Shown in pieces: positions 35,027-45,348 of a stretch of 64,000 nucleotides of DNA. The notes beneath the pieces were generated by a model, which worked only from the letters and a program-made list of their open reading frames with translations, ran no database searches and was not told the DNA's origin. Source of the DNA: Rhizoclosmatium globosum (Eukaryota > Chytridiomycota > Chytridiomycetes > Chytridiales > Chytriomycetaceae). Where the stretch lies: contig MCGO01000143.1 of the NCBI GenBank assembly GCA_002104985.1, positions 1 to 64,000 of the forward strand. Reading direction: 5' to 3'. The number at the start of each line of letters is the position of its first letter. Position 1 is the first letter of the stretch. A program made the translations under genes and the position numbers.

Positions 35027-38000
35027 TTAATGCGAGTGTTCCTCTGTTCCCACATGTTCAGCATCATGGTGCTCCCCCTCTGCATGTCCATGGTCTTTCA
35101 CATGCTCTTCGTGATGATGGGCGACATTTGCTGTGCTTCCCTTTACGCTTGCAGCAGCGACATTCGCCTTAGACCCCTTCACACTCTTTCCAGCCACAAG
35201 ATCAGCTTTACTAGCCTTCACACTTTTCGTGTGTTCCTGTGCCAAGTTTGTTTTACTCGCTTTAACGCTCTTGTTTCCGTGTTCCTCGTGAGCTGCAGCA
35301 ACGTTTGACGTTGACGCTTTCACACTTGCGGCAAGGTTATTTTTTGACGAGGATTTGAGGTTACTTGTGGACGCTTTTCCTCCTTCGGCGAGGTTGTTTT
35401 TGGAGGAGGATTTCAAGTTGGATGTGGATGCTTTCACACTTGCGGCGACTGGGGCGGGTGCGTGGTCTTCATGGGCAGCAGCGGCGGGGATGTTTGCTGC
35501 GGATCCTTTTACGCTTGCTGCAGCTGGAGCAGCGGATTCGGCGAGTAAGTTGGAAGCGGAAGGGGCTTTAGAGTGGTGTTCAGCTTGTGCAGGGGCTGCT
35601 TCTCCCAAGTTCGCGTTTGAGGGTGCTTTGGATGCGGCTTTGCTTCCAGCAGCAGGTGCTTCACCGAGTAAGTTTGCATTTGATGGGGCTTTGGATGCGG
35701 CTTTGGCGGCCTCAGATTCAGCATGTTCGGTGGCAAGAATATTGGCAGATGATCCCTTTGTACTTGCAACAGCTGCTGGGGCTGCGGATTCAGCAACCAA
35801 GTTTGCAGCGGAGGCGGCTTTAGCTGGTTCGGCGGCAGCTTCTCCAAGGTTGGCGTTGGAAGGAGCTTTTGAAGCTGCTTTGCTACCTGCAGCTGGGGCA
35901 TCACCTAATAAATTGGCATTTGATGGAGCCTTAGATGCAGCCTTGCTTGCGGCAGCATGAGCTTCAGATTCGGCGGCAACAGCTCCAGCGACAGCAGCAG
36001 CTTCTCCCAAATTGGTGGCAGAAGGAGCCTTGGATGCAGCTTTACTACCAGCGGCTGCAGCGTCACCAAGCAAGTTAGCATTAGAAGGTGCCTTTGATGC
36101 AGCTTTCGCCTCAGCAGATTCGACAAGGTTGGCGCTTGAAGCAGCTTTGGCGGCTTCTGGAGCAGCTCCAGTTTCAGCGGCATCACCAAGATTAGCATTA
36201 GAGGGCACCTTTGACGCAGCCTTACTTCCAGAAGCAGCAGCATCGCCAAGCAAGTTACCACTGGACGGAGCCTTGGAGGCAGCTTTGCTTCCAGACGCTG
36301 CAGCAGCTTCTTCAAGGTTTGCATTGGATGGAACCTTCGATGCAGCCTTGCTACCAGAAGCTTGTGCATCACCCAACAAGTTTGCCTTTGATCCCTTTTG
36401 ACTTGCGGCTACCTCAGACGCAGCAACAGCAGCGACAGCGCCAACGGCAGCAGCGGCGGCTACAGCAGTTTCATCGTCAAGAGTAGTTTCGTGGCTCAAT
36501 GGAGATTCACCATGCAGTAAATTGGCGGCAGAACCTTTCGCTCCTGAAATCAGTGGCGCGTCGCCGTGGATGAGGTTTCCGGCTGATCCTTGTTTGCTGT
36601 TCAGGATGTTGGAAGTTGAACCTTTGGTACTGAGTGGAAGAGGAGCAGCGGCAGCGGCAGCAAGGTCTACAGAACGTATCACGATTAATGACCTTTTGAC
36701 AACTCAAGGCTTATAATTACCATCGGCGTGTCCCAATTCAGCCACAGAGGCTTTTTTGCTTCCGTCAAGAATGGCTCCAGCTTGTACTGCGGTAGCCTCA
36801 ACAGTCTTATGATCCGGATTGGTTGTTCCTTCGGCCGCAGCCAAGTTTGCTTTTGATCCAATGGCTGATCCGGTACCGGAAGCAACGGCGGCAATTTGGG
36901 CAGCGAGTTCGTCACCAGTAGGTTCAGCAGATGCACCCGCCGCACCCGTGTCCGTGGCACCGGTCTCGGTATTAGCGTTATCTGCTCCCTCGGATGAGTG
37001 CTGCTTCTTTGTCTTTCGACTATTCATGATAATAGAATCCAACATACTGTCTAATTCTTGCTCCACATCAACGGCGGTAAGTCGGCGATTCAGCTCCTCT
37101 TCAGCTTGGTGTCTCTCTTTCTCTTTCTGAGCTTCCTCTTCAGCAATCTTTTTTTCAATTTCCTCAACCAAGTATTCCTTTTTGATTTCTGATGGGTCTA
37201 CTTCAGGGGGGATTTCTCCAGGTGGGAGAATAGTCCATTCCTGTGGCTCGATATCTTCATCTGCAGAGGGTCCAGAAGCATCAAACGCATCGTGACTTCC
37301 GGTTCCTTGGTAAGCCATATCTTTGTGTTCTACAGTTTCGCCTTCTGGAGTTGAAGCAGCAATGACAGGAGCGGCAATAGAGAGGTTTGACTTATGCACA
37401 GCAGCAGCTTCAGATTTAGCAGGTAAAGGAGCATCGTGTGATTGTTCGCTGTGATCATGTGCTACAGCAGCCCCAGCAACAACCGCCGCCCCCGCAACAA
37501 CTCCAACACTCTCTCCCACAGCTGCAGCCGTAGAACCAGCGGCATCAGCAACATGACCGGCTGCAGTACTCGCTGCCGCAGAAACAGCTCTAGACGCGTC
37601 TGCAGCTGCACTGTGAGCACTCGCAAGGTGTCCAGCAACATCAGCCTGGGCAGCAGCAGCCGCATCTTTTGCAACAGAAACCGCCGACGCAGCCTTTGAA
37701 ATTTCAGGAGCCGCAATAGCTGATGCCTGTTTCGCAAGATCACCCGGTGCATTAATCAACGCAGAAGCCTGCTTCGAAATATCAGCAGCTCCAGCTACAG
37801 CAACCGCAGATGCCTGTTTCGTAATATCACCAGCAATATTAGCTGCATTGGAAGCTTGTTTAGACAAATCTCCCACTGCTGCGTTTGCAGCAACAATAGC
37901 AGCAGACGCTTGCTTAGAGATATCAGCCGCAATGATGGGGACCGCAGAAACCTGTTTTGAAATATCGGCTCCAACGGCTGAGACTTGTTTCGAGATGTCA

Positions 38001-38680
38001 GGCGGTGCTACAATAGGCACTGCGGACACTTGTTTCGAAATATCTGCTGTAACAACGGGGATAGCAGAAGCCTGCTTTGAAATTTCAGGAATGGGTACAG
38101 CAGACACTTGTTTGGAGATTGCAGCAGCCGGTGCAACAGCAATAGCTGAGGCTTGTTTAGAAACTTTTTTTGAGTTTATGGAAGTGAGTTTCCAGGTTTT
38201 GCCAAGATAAAATCCTAACCTTCAGGTGCAACACTGGACACAATCGCCGGTGCAGCTACAGCTGCTCCAGCTGGAATAGGCGTAACAGGTTTAGTTGCTG
38301 CCACTGAAGCCGCCGGTTGGGCGATTGATTTCATATTGGTCGCATCTATGTATGAATAGATTATCAGCAAACAGTCCCGACTGCTCCGCGAGAAAGAAAG
38401 AGCTTCGCCGTAATTTAAAAAGATTCCAAAGCCCACGAAACTCCGTCATGAAAACGCGACCAACTTCACTGATTTACACACCTCTCCTCCATACCCTCCT
38501 TCATCTCGCCCTCCAATTCCATCGAATCAAACTTCAAGATGTCCAAAGCTACATACCAGCTTTGCTGTTTATAGCCGCAGTTTTCGCGATTTCGTTACCT
38601 TTCGTTGGACCCCCCACAGGCTTGACAGGAGTCGTAGTGGTCGTAGTCTTCGTTGTGTTCTTTGAGGCTCCACAACCCAT
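35027..38680 (-). CDS. Acylated repeat protein MGCGASK with SKQxS and KxSxANL repeats, 1096 aa
   Basis: Exons 38680-38599, 38345-38220, 38163-36721 and 36666-35027. The N-terminus MGCGASK is a site for myristoylation at Gly2 and palmitoylation at Cys3. A first repeat region carries about a dozen copies of (D/E)ISKQ(A/V)SA with Ala/Val/Pro spacers. An Ala-rich and acidic centre includes a helical EEIEKKIAEEE stretch. A second region holds many copies of a KGSxANL or KAPSNANL unit, and a His-rich end (HHEEH) follows. I do not know the family. The SKQxS units and N-terminus recur in the NDK gene at 41940-42745. Attachment to a membrane, perhaps that of the flagellum, is inferred only from the dual acylation signal. 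Confidence 0.8.
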
Positions 38681-39072
38681 TTCTTATGTTAGAATAGAAT
38701 AGATTTGATGTAAATTGGTTTCTGATTGATAGGGTCTTAGTCATTTTTTGAAATCGAAGGAAGAGGGAGATAGGTTCTCACTCAGTTATGGTTTCTAACG
38801 ATCCTCGAGATATCTAAGTGACGTGACCTGATTTGGTGATATGAGAAGAGAGAGGATTACTAAGTGGTTGGATTGGCGCGGAGTTGGACGTACAGGAGGG
38901 AGAGGAGGAGAGCTGCTACTCTGGGCCGTCAGAAAATTCCTTTGTCTATTCCGGCCTTGTAAATCCCATTGACCAATCGACAGCATATAGAAGTTTTTCA
39001 AAAGAGGGGAATATATTATATTGAGCATTCTTTAAGCAGAGGAGAAGGGAAAACGAACAGAAATAAAACTGA
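38681..39072. other. Intergenic, no gene seen
   Basis: A 392-bp gap between the 5' end of the MGCG repeat protein and the 3' end of the second alcohol dehydrogenase, both on the minus strand. It should contain the promoter of the former. I see no other feature. Confidence 0.6.
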
Positions 39073-40335
39073 TTAAACATCAACAACGGTATCTTTGCCC
39101 AAAGATCCCTTGATATCAACCACAAAACGGAACTTGACATCACTCTTGAGCATTCTCTCCCAAGCCTTTTCAGCGTATCCAGCCTTTACCAACTCAATCT
39201 CGCTGACAATACCGTTCTTTCCACAGAAGTCAAGCATTTCCTGAGTCTCCTTAATGCCTCCAACCAATGATCCTCCAATCTTGATTCTCTTTGGAATCAA
39301 AGCGAAGGCAGGAAGCTTGAATGGGTCTGGAGAACCACCAACAAGAATGTGGGTACCATCAGTTCTCAAAAGAGACAAGTAGGAAGCCAAGTCGTGTTCA
39401 GCGGAAACAGTATCAACAATGAAGTCAAAGGAACGTGCGGCAGCCTTGAACGCAGCGGCGTCAGAGGTAATCAAGACATTCTCAGCACCAAGGTCCAAAG
39501 CTTCCTTCGACTTGGATGGAGAACGAGACAGGACAGTAACATGAGCTCCAAAGGCCTTACCGAACTTGACAGCTAAGAATTAGATATTAGAACGCGTTAA
39601 ATAATTTCGAATTGGGTACTTACCCATGTGGCCCAAACCTCCAAGACCGAGAACAGCAACCTTGCTTCCGGCCTTAACACCGTAGTGCTTCATTGGAGAC
39701 CAAACAGTGATACCAGCACAGAGAAGTGGAGCAGCGGCATCCAAGCTCAAGTTGGAAGGGATGTTGAGGACGTAATTCTGGTCAACAACAATAGACTGCG
39801 AGTAACCACCAAGAGTGTGTCCAGGGGCATCAGCAGTCTTTGCTCCATACGTACCTTTTTAATTTCATAAAAGATTTGAGTCATGTGACACTAACAACCA
39901 GGGTTCACTAAAACCCACCAACAACACCGTTCGCGCAGTACTGAATCAAGTGGTCCTTGCACTCGGGACAAGTTCTGCACGAATCCACGAAACAACCGAC
40001 ACCAACCGCATCGCCAATCTTGAATTTGTTCACGCTGGAACCAACGGCTGTCACCTTTCCAACGATTTCGTGGCCTGGGACAGATGGCTTCTTTGTCTCG
40101 CCCCATTCTTGACGGCAGTGGTGGAGGTCACTGTGGTAGAAGGTAGTTTAGAGGTACTGGTTACAGGACTGGTGTACGCGGGGTAGTTGACAGGTGAAGC
40201 ATACCTGTGACACATTCCACAGTACTCAATCGCAATGTGCACATCGTTTGGTCCAACGGCGCGACGTGGAATTTGAATCAAGTGCAAGTTCTTGTTCTCT
40301 TCGGTGACTCCGATAGCGTAGACAGTGGTGGACAT
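39073..40335 (-). CDS. Zinc alcohol dehydrogenase, CAD type, copy 2
   Basis: Exons 40335-40205, 40130-39919, 39854-39624 and 39572-39073; 357 aa. It is a medium-chain dehydrogenase of the cinnamyl-alcohol-dehydrogenase (YahK/Adh6-7) group that reduces aldehydes with NAD(P)H. Catalytic zinc ligands are in CGMCHSD and GHEIVG. The structural zinc site is the [15 protein letters not shown] segment, and the nucleotide-binding loop is GLGGLGH. It is very close to the adjacent copy. The two later introns are shared, but the 74-nt intron 40131-40204 within CH^SD is absent from copy 1, so it was gained here or lost there. Confidence 0.92.
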
Positions 40336-40485
40336 TTTTGTGGATTATTTTTTCGTTGCTGATGCTGTGCACAATCCCATTCTTTGTTCCCCACCAAAAA
40401 GTATTTCAAATAATGACAAATACAAATGTTGTGTATCAAATCAAAAATAATCATTTTAAATAACAACAAATGAAAAATAACCATC

Positions 40486-41684
40486 TTAAATATCAACAAC
40501 AGTCTCCTTGTTCAATGATCCCTTGATATCCAAGACAAATCGGAACTTGACATCACTCTTAAGCATTCGCTCCCAGGCCTTCTCGGCGTATCCAGCCGTA
40601 ACGAGCTCAATTTCACTAACAATCCCGGTTTGTCCACAGAAATCAAGCATTTCCTGAGTCTCCTTGATACCTCCGACCAATGATCCTCCAACCTTAATTC
40701 TCTTCATAATGAGAGCAAATGCTGGAAGGTCAAATGGCACAGGAGATCCTCCAACAATAATGTGGGTACCATCGGTTTTCAGCAATGAGAGGTATGCAGC
40801 CAAGTCGTGTTCAGCGGAGACAGTGTCCACAATAAAGTCAAATGAGCGTGCAGCGGCCTTGAATGCAGCGTCATCAGAAGTGATCAGGACATTCTCAGCA
40901 CCAAGGTCCAAAGCCTCCTTTGACTTGGATGGGGAGCGGGAAAGAACAGTAACGTGGGCACCAAAAGCCTTAGCAAACTTGACAGCTGTTTTGTGAGATA
41001 CTCGTAAGCAAAAGTGTACCAAAGTTTTCCGACAAACACAAACTCACCCATGTGGCCCAAGCCTCCAAGACCGAGAACGGCAACCTTGCTGCCAGCCTTC
41101 ACACCGTAGTGCTTCATTGGGGACCAAACAGTGATACCAGCGCAGAGAAGTGGAGCGGCAGCAGCCAAATCCAAGTTGTCTGGAATTCTCAAAACGTAGT
41201 CCTGGTCAACAACAATGGCCTGAGAGTAACCACCAAGAGTGTGTCCAGGAGCATCAGCAGTCTTATTTCCGTAAGTGCCTAGCGTCAAATGTAAGCAACC
41301 AGTCCACAAATACTATAAAAAGCTTCAAAAAAACATACCGATAACTCCTTTTTCACAGTACTGAATCAAATCATCCTTACACTCCGCACAAGTTCTACAT
41401 GAATCCACAAAACATCCAACTCCAGCAGCATCGCCAACCTTGAACTTTGTCACAGCGCTTCCAACAGCAGTCACACGACCAACGATTTCGTGGCCAGGAA
41501 CAGAAGGCTTCTTGGTCTCTCCCCATTCTTGACGACAGTGGTGAAGGTCCGAGTGACACATTCCACAGTACTCAATGTCAATGTGGACGTCGTTTGGACC
41601 AACGGCACGACGGGGGATCTCAATTAAGTGGAGGTTTTTGTTCTCCTCAGTAACTCCGATAGCAAAGACGGTAGATGCAGACAT
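40486..41684 (-). CDS. Zinc alcohol dehydrogenase, CAD type, copy 1
   Basis: Exons 41684-41339, 41278-41048 and 40985-40486; 358 aa. The start at MSASTV is chosen because it aligns with the start of copy 2. The frame is open for 18 more codons upstream. It has the same motifs as copy 2: CGMCHSD, GHEIVG, the four-Cys structural zinc site, and GLGGLGHM split by an intron. It is a tandem duplicate in the same orientation with 150 bp between. The likely substrate is a broad range of aliphatic or aromatic aldehydes; the true one is unknown. Confidence 0.93.
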
Positions 41685-41939
41685 TTCGTGTTGGTTGATT
41701 TGTGGTTCTTCTTGAGTTGTTATGGTGAACAGTTTCAAACTTTCCTGTCGTTTTTATACGGCAAGTCACGTGACCTCGTATCAAATCAAATCCCCAGCCG
41801 AGAAAATCAAATCAAATGATTGTGGAGGAGATATCTCATTAGTGATGCATTTCAAATAACTTAAAGTGTATTTGTCATTCAACGAACCCAATACAAGTCC
41901 TAACTAAAACACCAAAATAAACTTCAATCTGAACAATTG

Positions 41940-42745
41940 CTAAGGATGGGATGAAACTTCAGATCCAAAAACAACGCCAATTTCTCTTTCCGCTGAAGCA
42001 GGTGAATCCGATCCATGAACAGCATTCAACGACCCATCCGTCCCAAACAATGCACGGATACTGTGTGGATGCTCTTCTCTTGCCTTGTTTGAGTTTGTCG
42101 GACCCGCAAGAGCCCTCCACGCCTTGATCGCACCTTCCTTCTCCAAGACAATAGCGTAAATCGGCGCACTACGTATTAGTCAAAGTCAACAACTCAATCG
42201 AAAAAACTCCAGTGAGCAACAATAAAATACCTGCTCATCCACGTAGTCAGTTCCTCGTAAAACCCTTTCCCCAGATGCTCTTTATAAAACTCGGCCGCTT
42301 TGTCTTTATCGAAATGGACTTCGCGTTCAACGACGACAGTGAAACCATCTGCACGGATCTTCTCCATGATTTCGTCTTTCTTTGCTGGATAGACGTCTGG
42401 TTTAATAAGCGCGAGGGTTCGTTCAACGTGTGGGGTTTGTTCTTCAACCACGGCAGAAGGTTGTTTGGAGATGGCAGCAGCTGGTTGCGGGATTTCTGAT
42501 GGTTGCTTTGATAATTCCGCTGGGGTTGGAGTCACGATTGGGACTGCAGATGGTTGTTTCGAGACTTCAGCAGTGTGTGGCGCAATGACTGGAACCGCGG
42601 AAGCTTGCTTTGAAAGGTCAGGGGCGTGGGCAATCGCGGGTACGGTTGAAGCTTGTTTAGCAATTTCCGCTGGCTTGGCAGCAGTTGCCGCAACAGTAGT
42701 ATTCGCGGCAGTTTGGGCAGTATTCTTGGACGGCCCACAACCCAT
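41940..42745 (-). CDS. NME5-like nucleoside diphosphate kinase with acylated SKQxS-repeat N-terminus
   Basis: Exons 42745-42231 and 42168-41940; 247 aa. It begins MGCGPSKN, so Gly2/Cys3 are sites for myristate and palmitate. Residues about 25-100 hold five or six copies of (L/I/V)SKQ(A/P)S with Pro/Val/Ala spacers, shared with the 35027-38680 gene. The NDK domain follows: TLALIKPDV, FYKEHLGK, and the active-site NAVHGSD with its phosphorylatable His. NDKs move phosphate between NTPs and NDPs. The domain is closest to the flagellar NME5/RSP23 type, but the C-terminal DPY-30 motif of that family is not present. Confidence 0.88.
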
Positions 42746-43223
42746 CTTATATTATTCTCAAGAGATATATCTTGATCGAAATCTGAAACAAAGGGAAAAC
42801 GCGTGCGGGTCCAGATTTCTGAATCTGTAAATCCTGCTCAACCAGCCAGTCACATCAAGTCAAGTCAATGATAACAATATTCCAAATAAAACCAGTCTGT
42901 CTCTTCTTCTCTCTTTCCTTTTCTCTATTATTATTTGTTCAGCCTCTATCCATCGGAGGATTCCCAATCTATTAATAGCACACTAGAATACACCTTTCCC
43001 CGTCCATCCCACCCTCCCCACGCGTTCCACACCCTCCAAACTCCTTCTAATAATACTTAACCCCCTACTTAACACTACTACAAAGTCCCAACCTCATACG
43101 ATGGCTCCAAGGGCAGTGATGGACATATTCTTTCGTGTCCTCACTCACCCAAAAAATCCCCGATCCAAACCAAAGACCATCCTCGTCCTTTCTTTTTTCT
43201 TTCACAGAAACTCCCACCTAAAA
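42746..43223. other. Intergenic between the NDK gene and RPL7
   Basis: A divergent promoter region of 478 bp. It has pyrimidine-rich stretches (CTTCTTCTCTCTTTCC, ACCCCGTCC-like runs) upstream of RPL7, as is usual for ribosomal protein genes. An ATGGCTCC at 43101 resembles the true RPL7 start but does not lead into a coding exon. Confidence 0.5.
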
Positions 43224-44888
43224 ATGGCTCCGTACGTATTACCACAACAACATCTTCACACCTCTGCTGTCCCTGTTCGTTGGTGATCAGCTCTCTTTCC
43301 TTTCTGTCTCCGGTTGCGTGCATAGTTGCCTTCCCTGATACAGTCTCGTTACTCTCTCCTTTGAGGGTAGGGGGGCTGGAAGGGGGCACTGCTGTACATT
43401 GTTGCGATGCATTGGATGATCAAGGTGGAGAGCTGATTCAACTGCGATTTGGGAACTTAAAACAGCGGGACTTGGGACGTAGGCGAAACCACAACATTCT
43501 TCTTTGCGTGATTAGTAGACTTGTTTGATGCACCTGGCACGTGCTCATTCACAGTTGAAGTTGCGAACACTGATTGGGTACTTGGATCCGGAAGTTGTGT
43601 GTTTAAGCCTTGTCCTTAAATCTGTTCATTTAATCCTGCCTTCTCTCTTCATCGCTCCTCTTTTCCCTTCCTCTCCCCCTCTTTTGTGGGAAGGTTGGGT
43701 TAAGAAGACGATGCTCGAGGACTTGTCAGCTTGTCTTTCTCTTCACTGAGAGGGACTCTGATCAAACACATCCGGCCCCTGCCTTGGCTCTACCGTCAAA
43801 AAGTATTACCTTGGCTCTTTCGTTTGTTCGATTCTATGGCAACGCCGTTAAACCCTTGAAAACTCCCGTGTTTCGTTTGGTTTTGTGGGTGGTTGTGATC
43901 GATTTACTTACCTATGGCCGGCATTGCGTTTTTTATCATTTATAGAGTTACCCGCTCCAAGAACACTGTCCCAGAGTCTATCCTCAAGAAGAGAAAGGCC
44001 GTTGAGAAGCTTAACGCTGACCGTGCCGTCAAGGCTGCTGAGACCAAGAAGGTATGTATTCTTCTCATTACCTCTCTCTTTTTTGCTGGATCCTGGAACC
44101 ACAACTACTACATGTGATGACTTTATTCTGTTGGAACTAGCTTGCACGCGATGCTGTTTCACGTTAACCATCTTTCGGGACTGATGTACTACTTCAAACT
44201 GTCCTCTCATTCTCATGCCCCACTACCATAAACAAATCTCTAACCCCCTTCATTCACTCAGGCCAACAAGGCCAAGCGTCAGGTCATCTTCAAGCGTGCC
44301 GAGCAGTACGTCAAGGAGTACCGTGCCAAGGAGCGTGACGAGATCCGTCTCAAGCGTGCCGCCAAGGCCAACAACTCCTTCTACGTCCCATCCGAGGCCA
44401 AGCTCGCCTTCGTTGTCCGTATCAAGGGTATCAACAAGCTCGCCCCAAAGCCAAGAAAGATTCTCCAGCTCCTCCGTCTCACCAAGATCAACTCTGGAAC
44501 TTTCGTGAAGCTCAACAAGGCCACCCTCCAGATGCTCCAGTGGGTTGCTCCATACATTGCCTGGGGTTACCCTAACCTCAAGACCACCCGTGAGCTCATC
44601 TACAAGCGTGCGTTCGCCAAGGTCAACCGTCAGAGAATCCCAATCCACGACAACTCTGTTATTGAGGCTGCTCTTGGAAAGTACGGAGTCATCTGTATGG
44701 AGGACGTTATCCACGAGATCTTCACTGTTGGACCAAACTTCAAGCAGGTCAACAACTTCTTGTGGCCATTCGCTCTCTCCAACCCAACTGGTGGATTCAA
44801 GGGTAAGAAGTCTACCCACTTCATTGAGGGTGGTGAGTCTGGAAACCGTGAGGACAAGATCAACGAGCTCGTCCAGAGAATGAACTAA
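43224..44888 (+). CDS. RPL7: 60S ribosomal protein L7 (uL30)
   Basis: Exon 1 is only 8 nt (43224-43231, ATGGCTCC), followed by a 714-nt intron. Exon 2 is 43946-44051 and exon 3 is 44262-44888. The product has 246 aa, the usual length. Recognisable segments are the Lys-rich N-terminal helix, [19 protein letters not shown], the [18 protein letters not shown] block, and the C-terminal end [20 protein letters not shown]. Codon use is strongly biased to C-ending codons compared with the neighbours, as expected for a highly expressed gene. A poly(A) signal AATAAA lies at 44969-44974. Intron 2 holds a snoRNA. Confidence 0.97.
44109..44188 (+). ncRNA. Box C/D snoRNA in RPL7 intron 2, snR39b-like
   Basis: Box C GTGATGA at 44114-44120 and box D CTGA at 44181-44184 are bracketed by a TACA/TGTA terminal stem (44109-44112 with 44185-44188). 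The 14 nt before box D (ACCATCTTTCGGGA) are complementary to the conserved large-subunit rRNA segment TCCCGAAAGATGGT. By the box D plus five rule the target is the G of CCCGAAAG, the site called Gm805 in yeast numbering as I recall it. In budding yeast snR39 and snR59, which guide two bases away, also sit in RPL7 introns, so the host gene seems conserved. Confidence 0.8.
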
Positions 44889-45348
44889 AGTGGTTAATCG
44901 CACCCACATTTTGTTATTTTCACCCCGTCAACCCCCAGTGATTGTTTTAGCACTATCGACTTACATCGAATAAATGTTTGTTTATTGACGTGTTACCTGA
45001 TTTAGTTCTTGGTGTGTAATGATAAAAGATGGTGTGGCTTACATTTAGAGTCGTCCCGTTCACTATTACGTGATGAAAAGTCACTTCCTGTGACGTGACG
45101 TTTAGTTTTCTAAGGATGCCGTCTCCAGTCATTCGGAAGGCCTACGACACGGTTCAGTTTAATGTCCTAACATGGAATGTACGAGACATTTCCATCAGTT
45201 TCCAACAAACTCGGGTCATTTCAGGTTTTGATGAGTATGGACCTTCTCAATTTTTCTTTTTTGGGCTACACAACTCTTCACCAAAAACGATGTTCCTTGT
45301 TACTCAATGATGCCGTACAACTCTGAACGACACCCCTAATCCACAATA
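44889..45348. other. Intergenic, no gene seen
   Basis: It holds the RPL7 3' untranslated region and the upstream region of the next gene. A short direct repeat CACTTCCTGTGACGTGACG with a CRE-like TGACG pair lies near 45080-45101. No further structure was recognised. Confidence 0.5.

Noticed and set aside
43524..43575. A second box C/D snoRNA in RPL7 intron 1
   Set aside because: Box C is TGATGC, the spacing to CTGA is too short, and there is no terminal stem.
44505..44883. Open frames on both strands inside RPL7
   Set aside because: They are shadows of the strongly biased codon use in exon 3.
45095..45310. A 71-codon ORF in the RPL7 downstream spacer
   Set aside because: No family resemblance, no splice sites linking it to a neighbour, and the real gene starts at 45349 with a well supported chain of exons.
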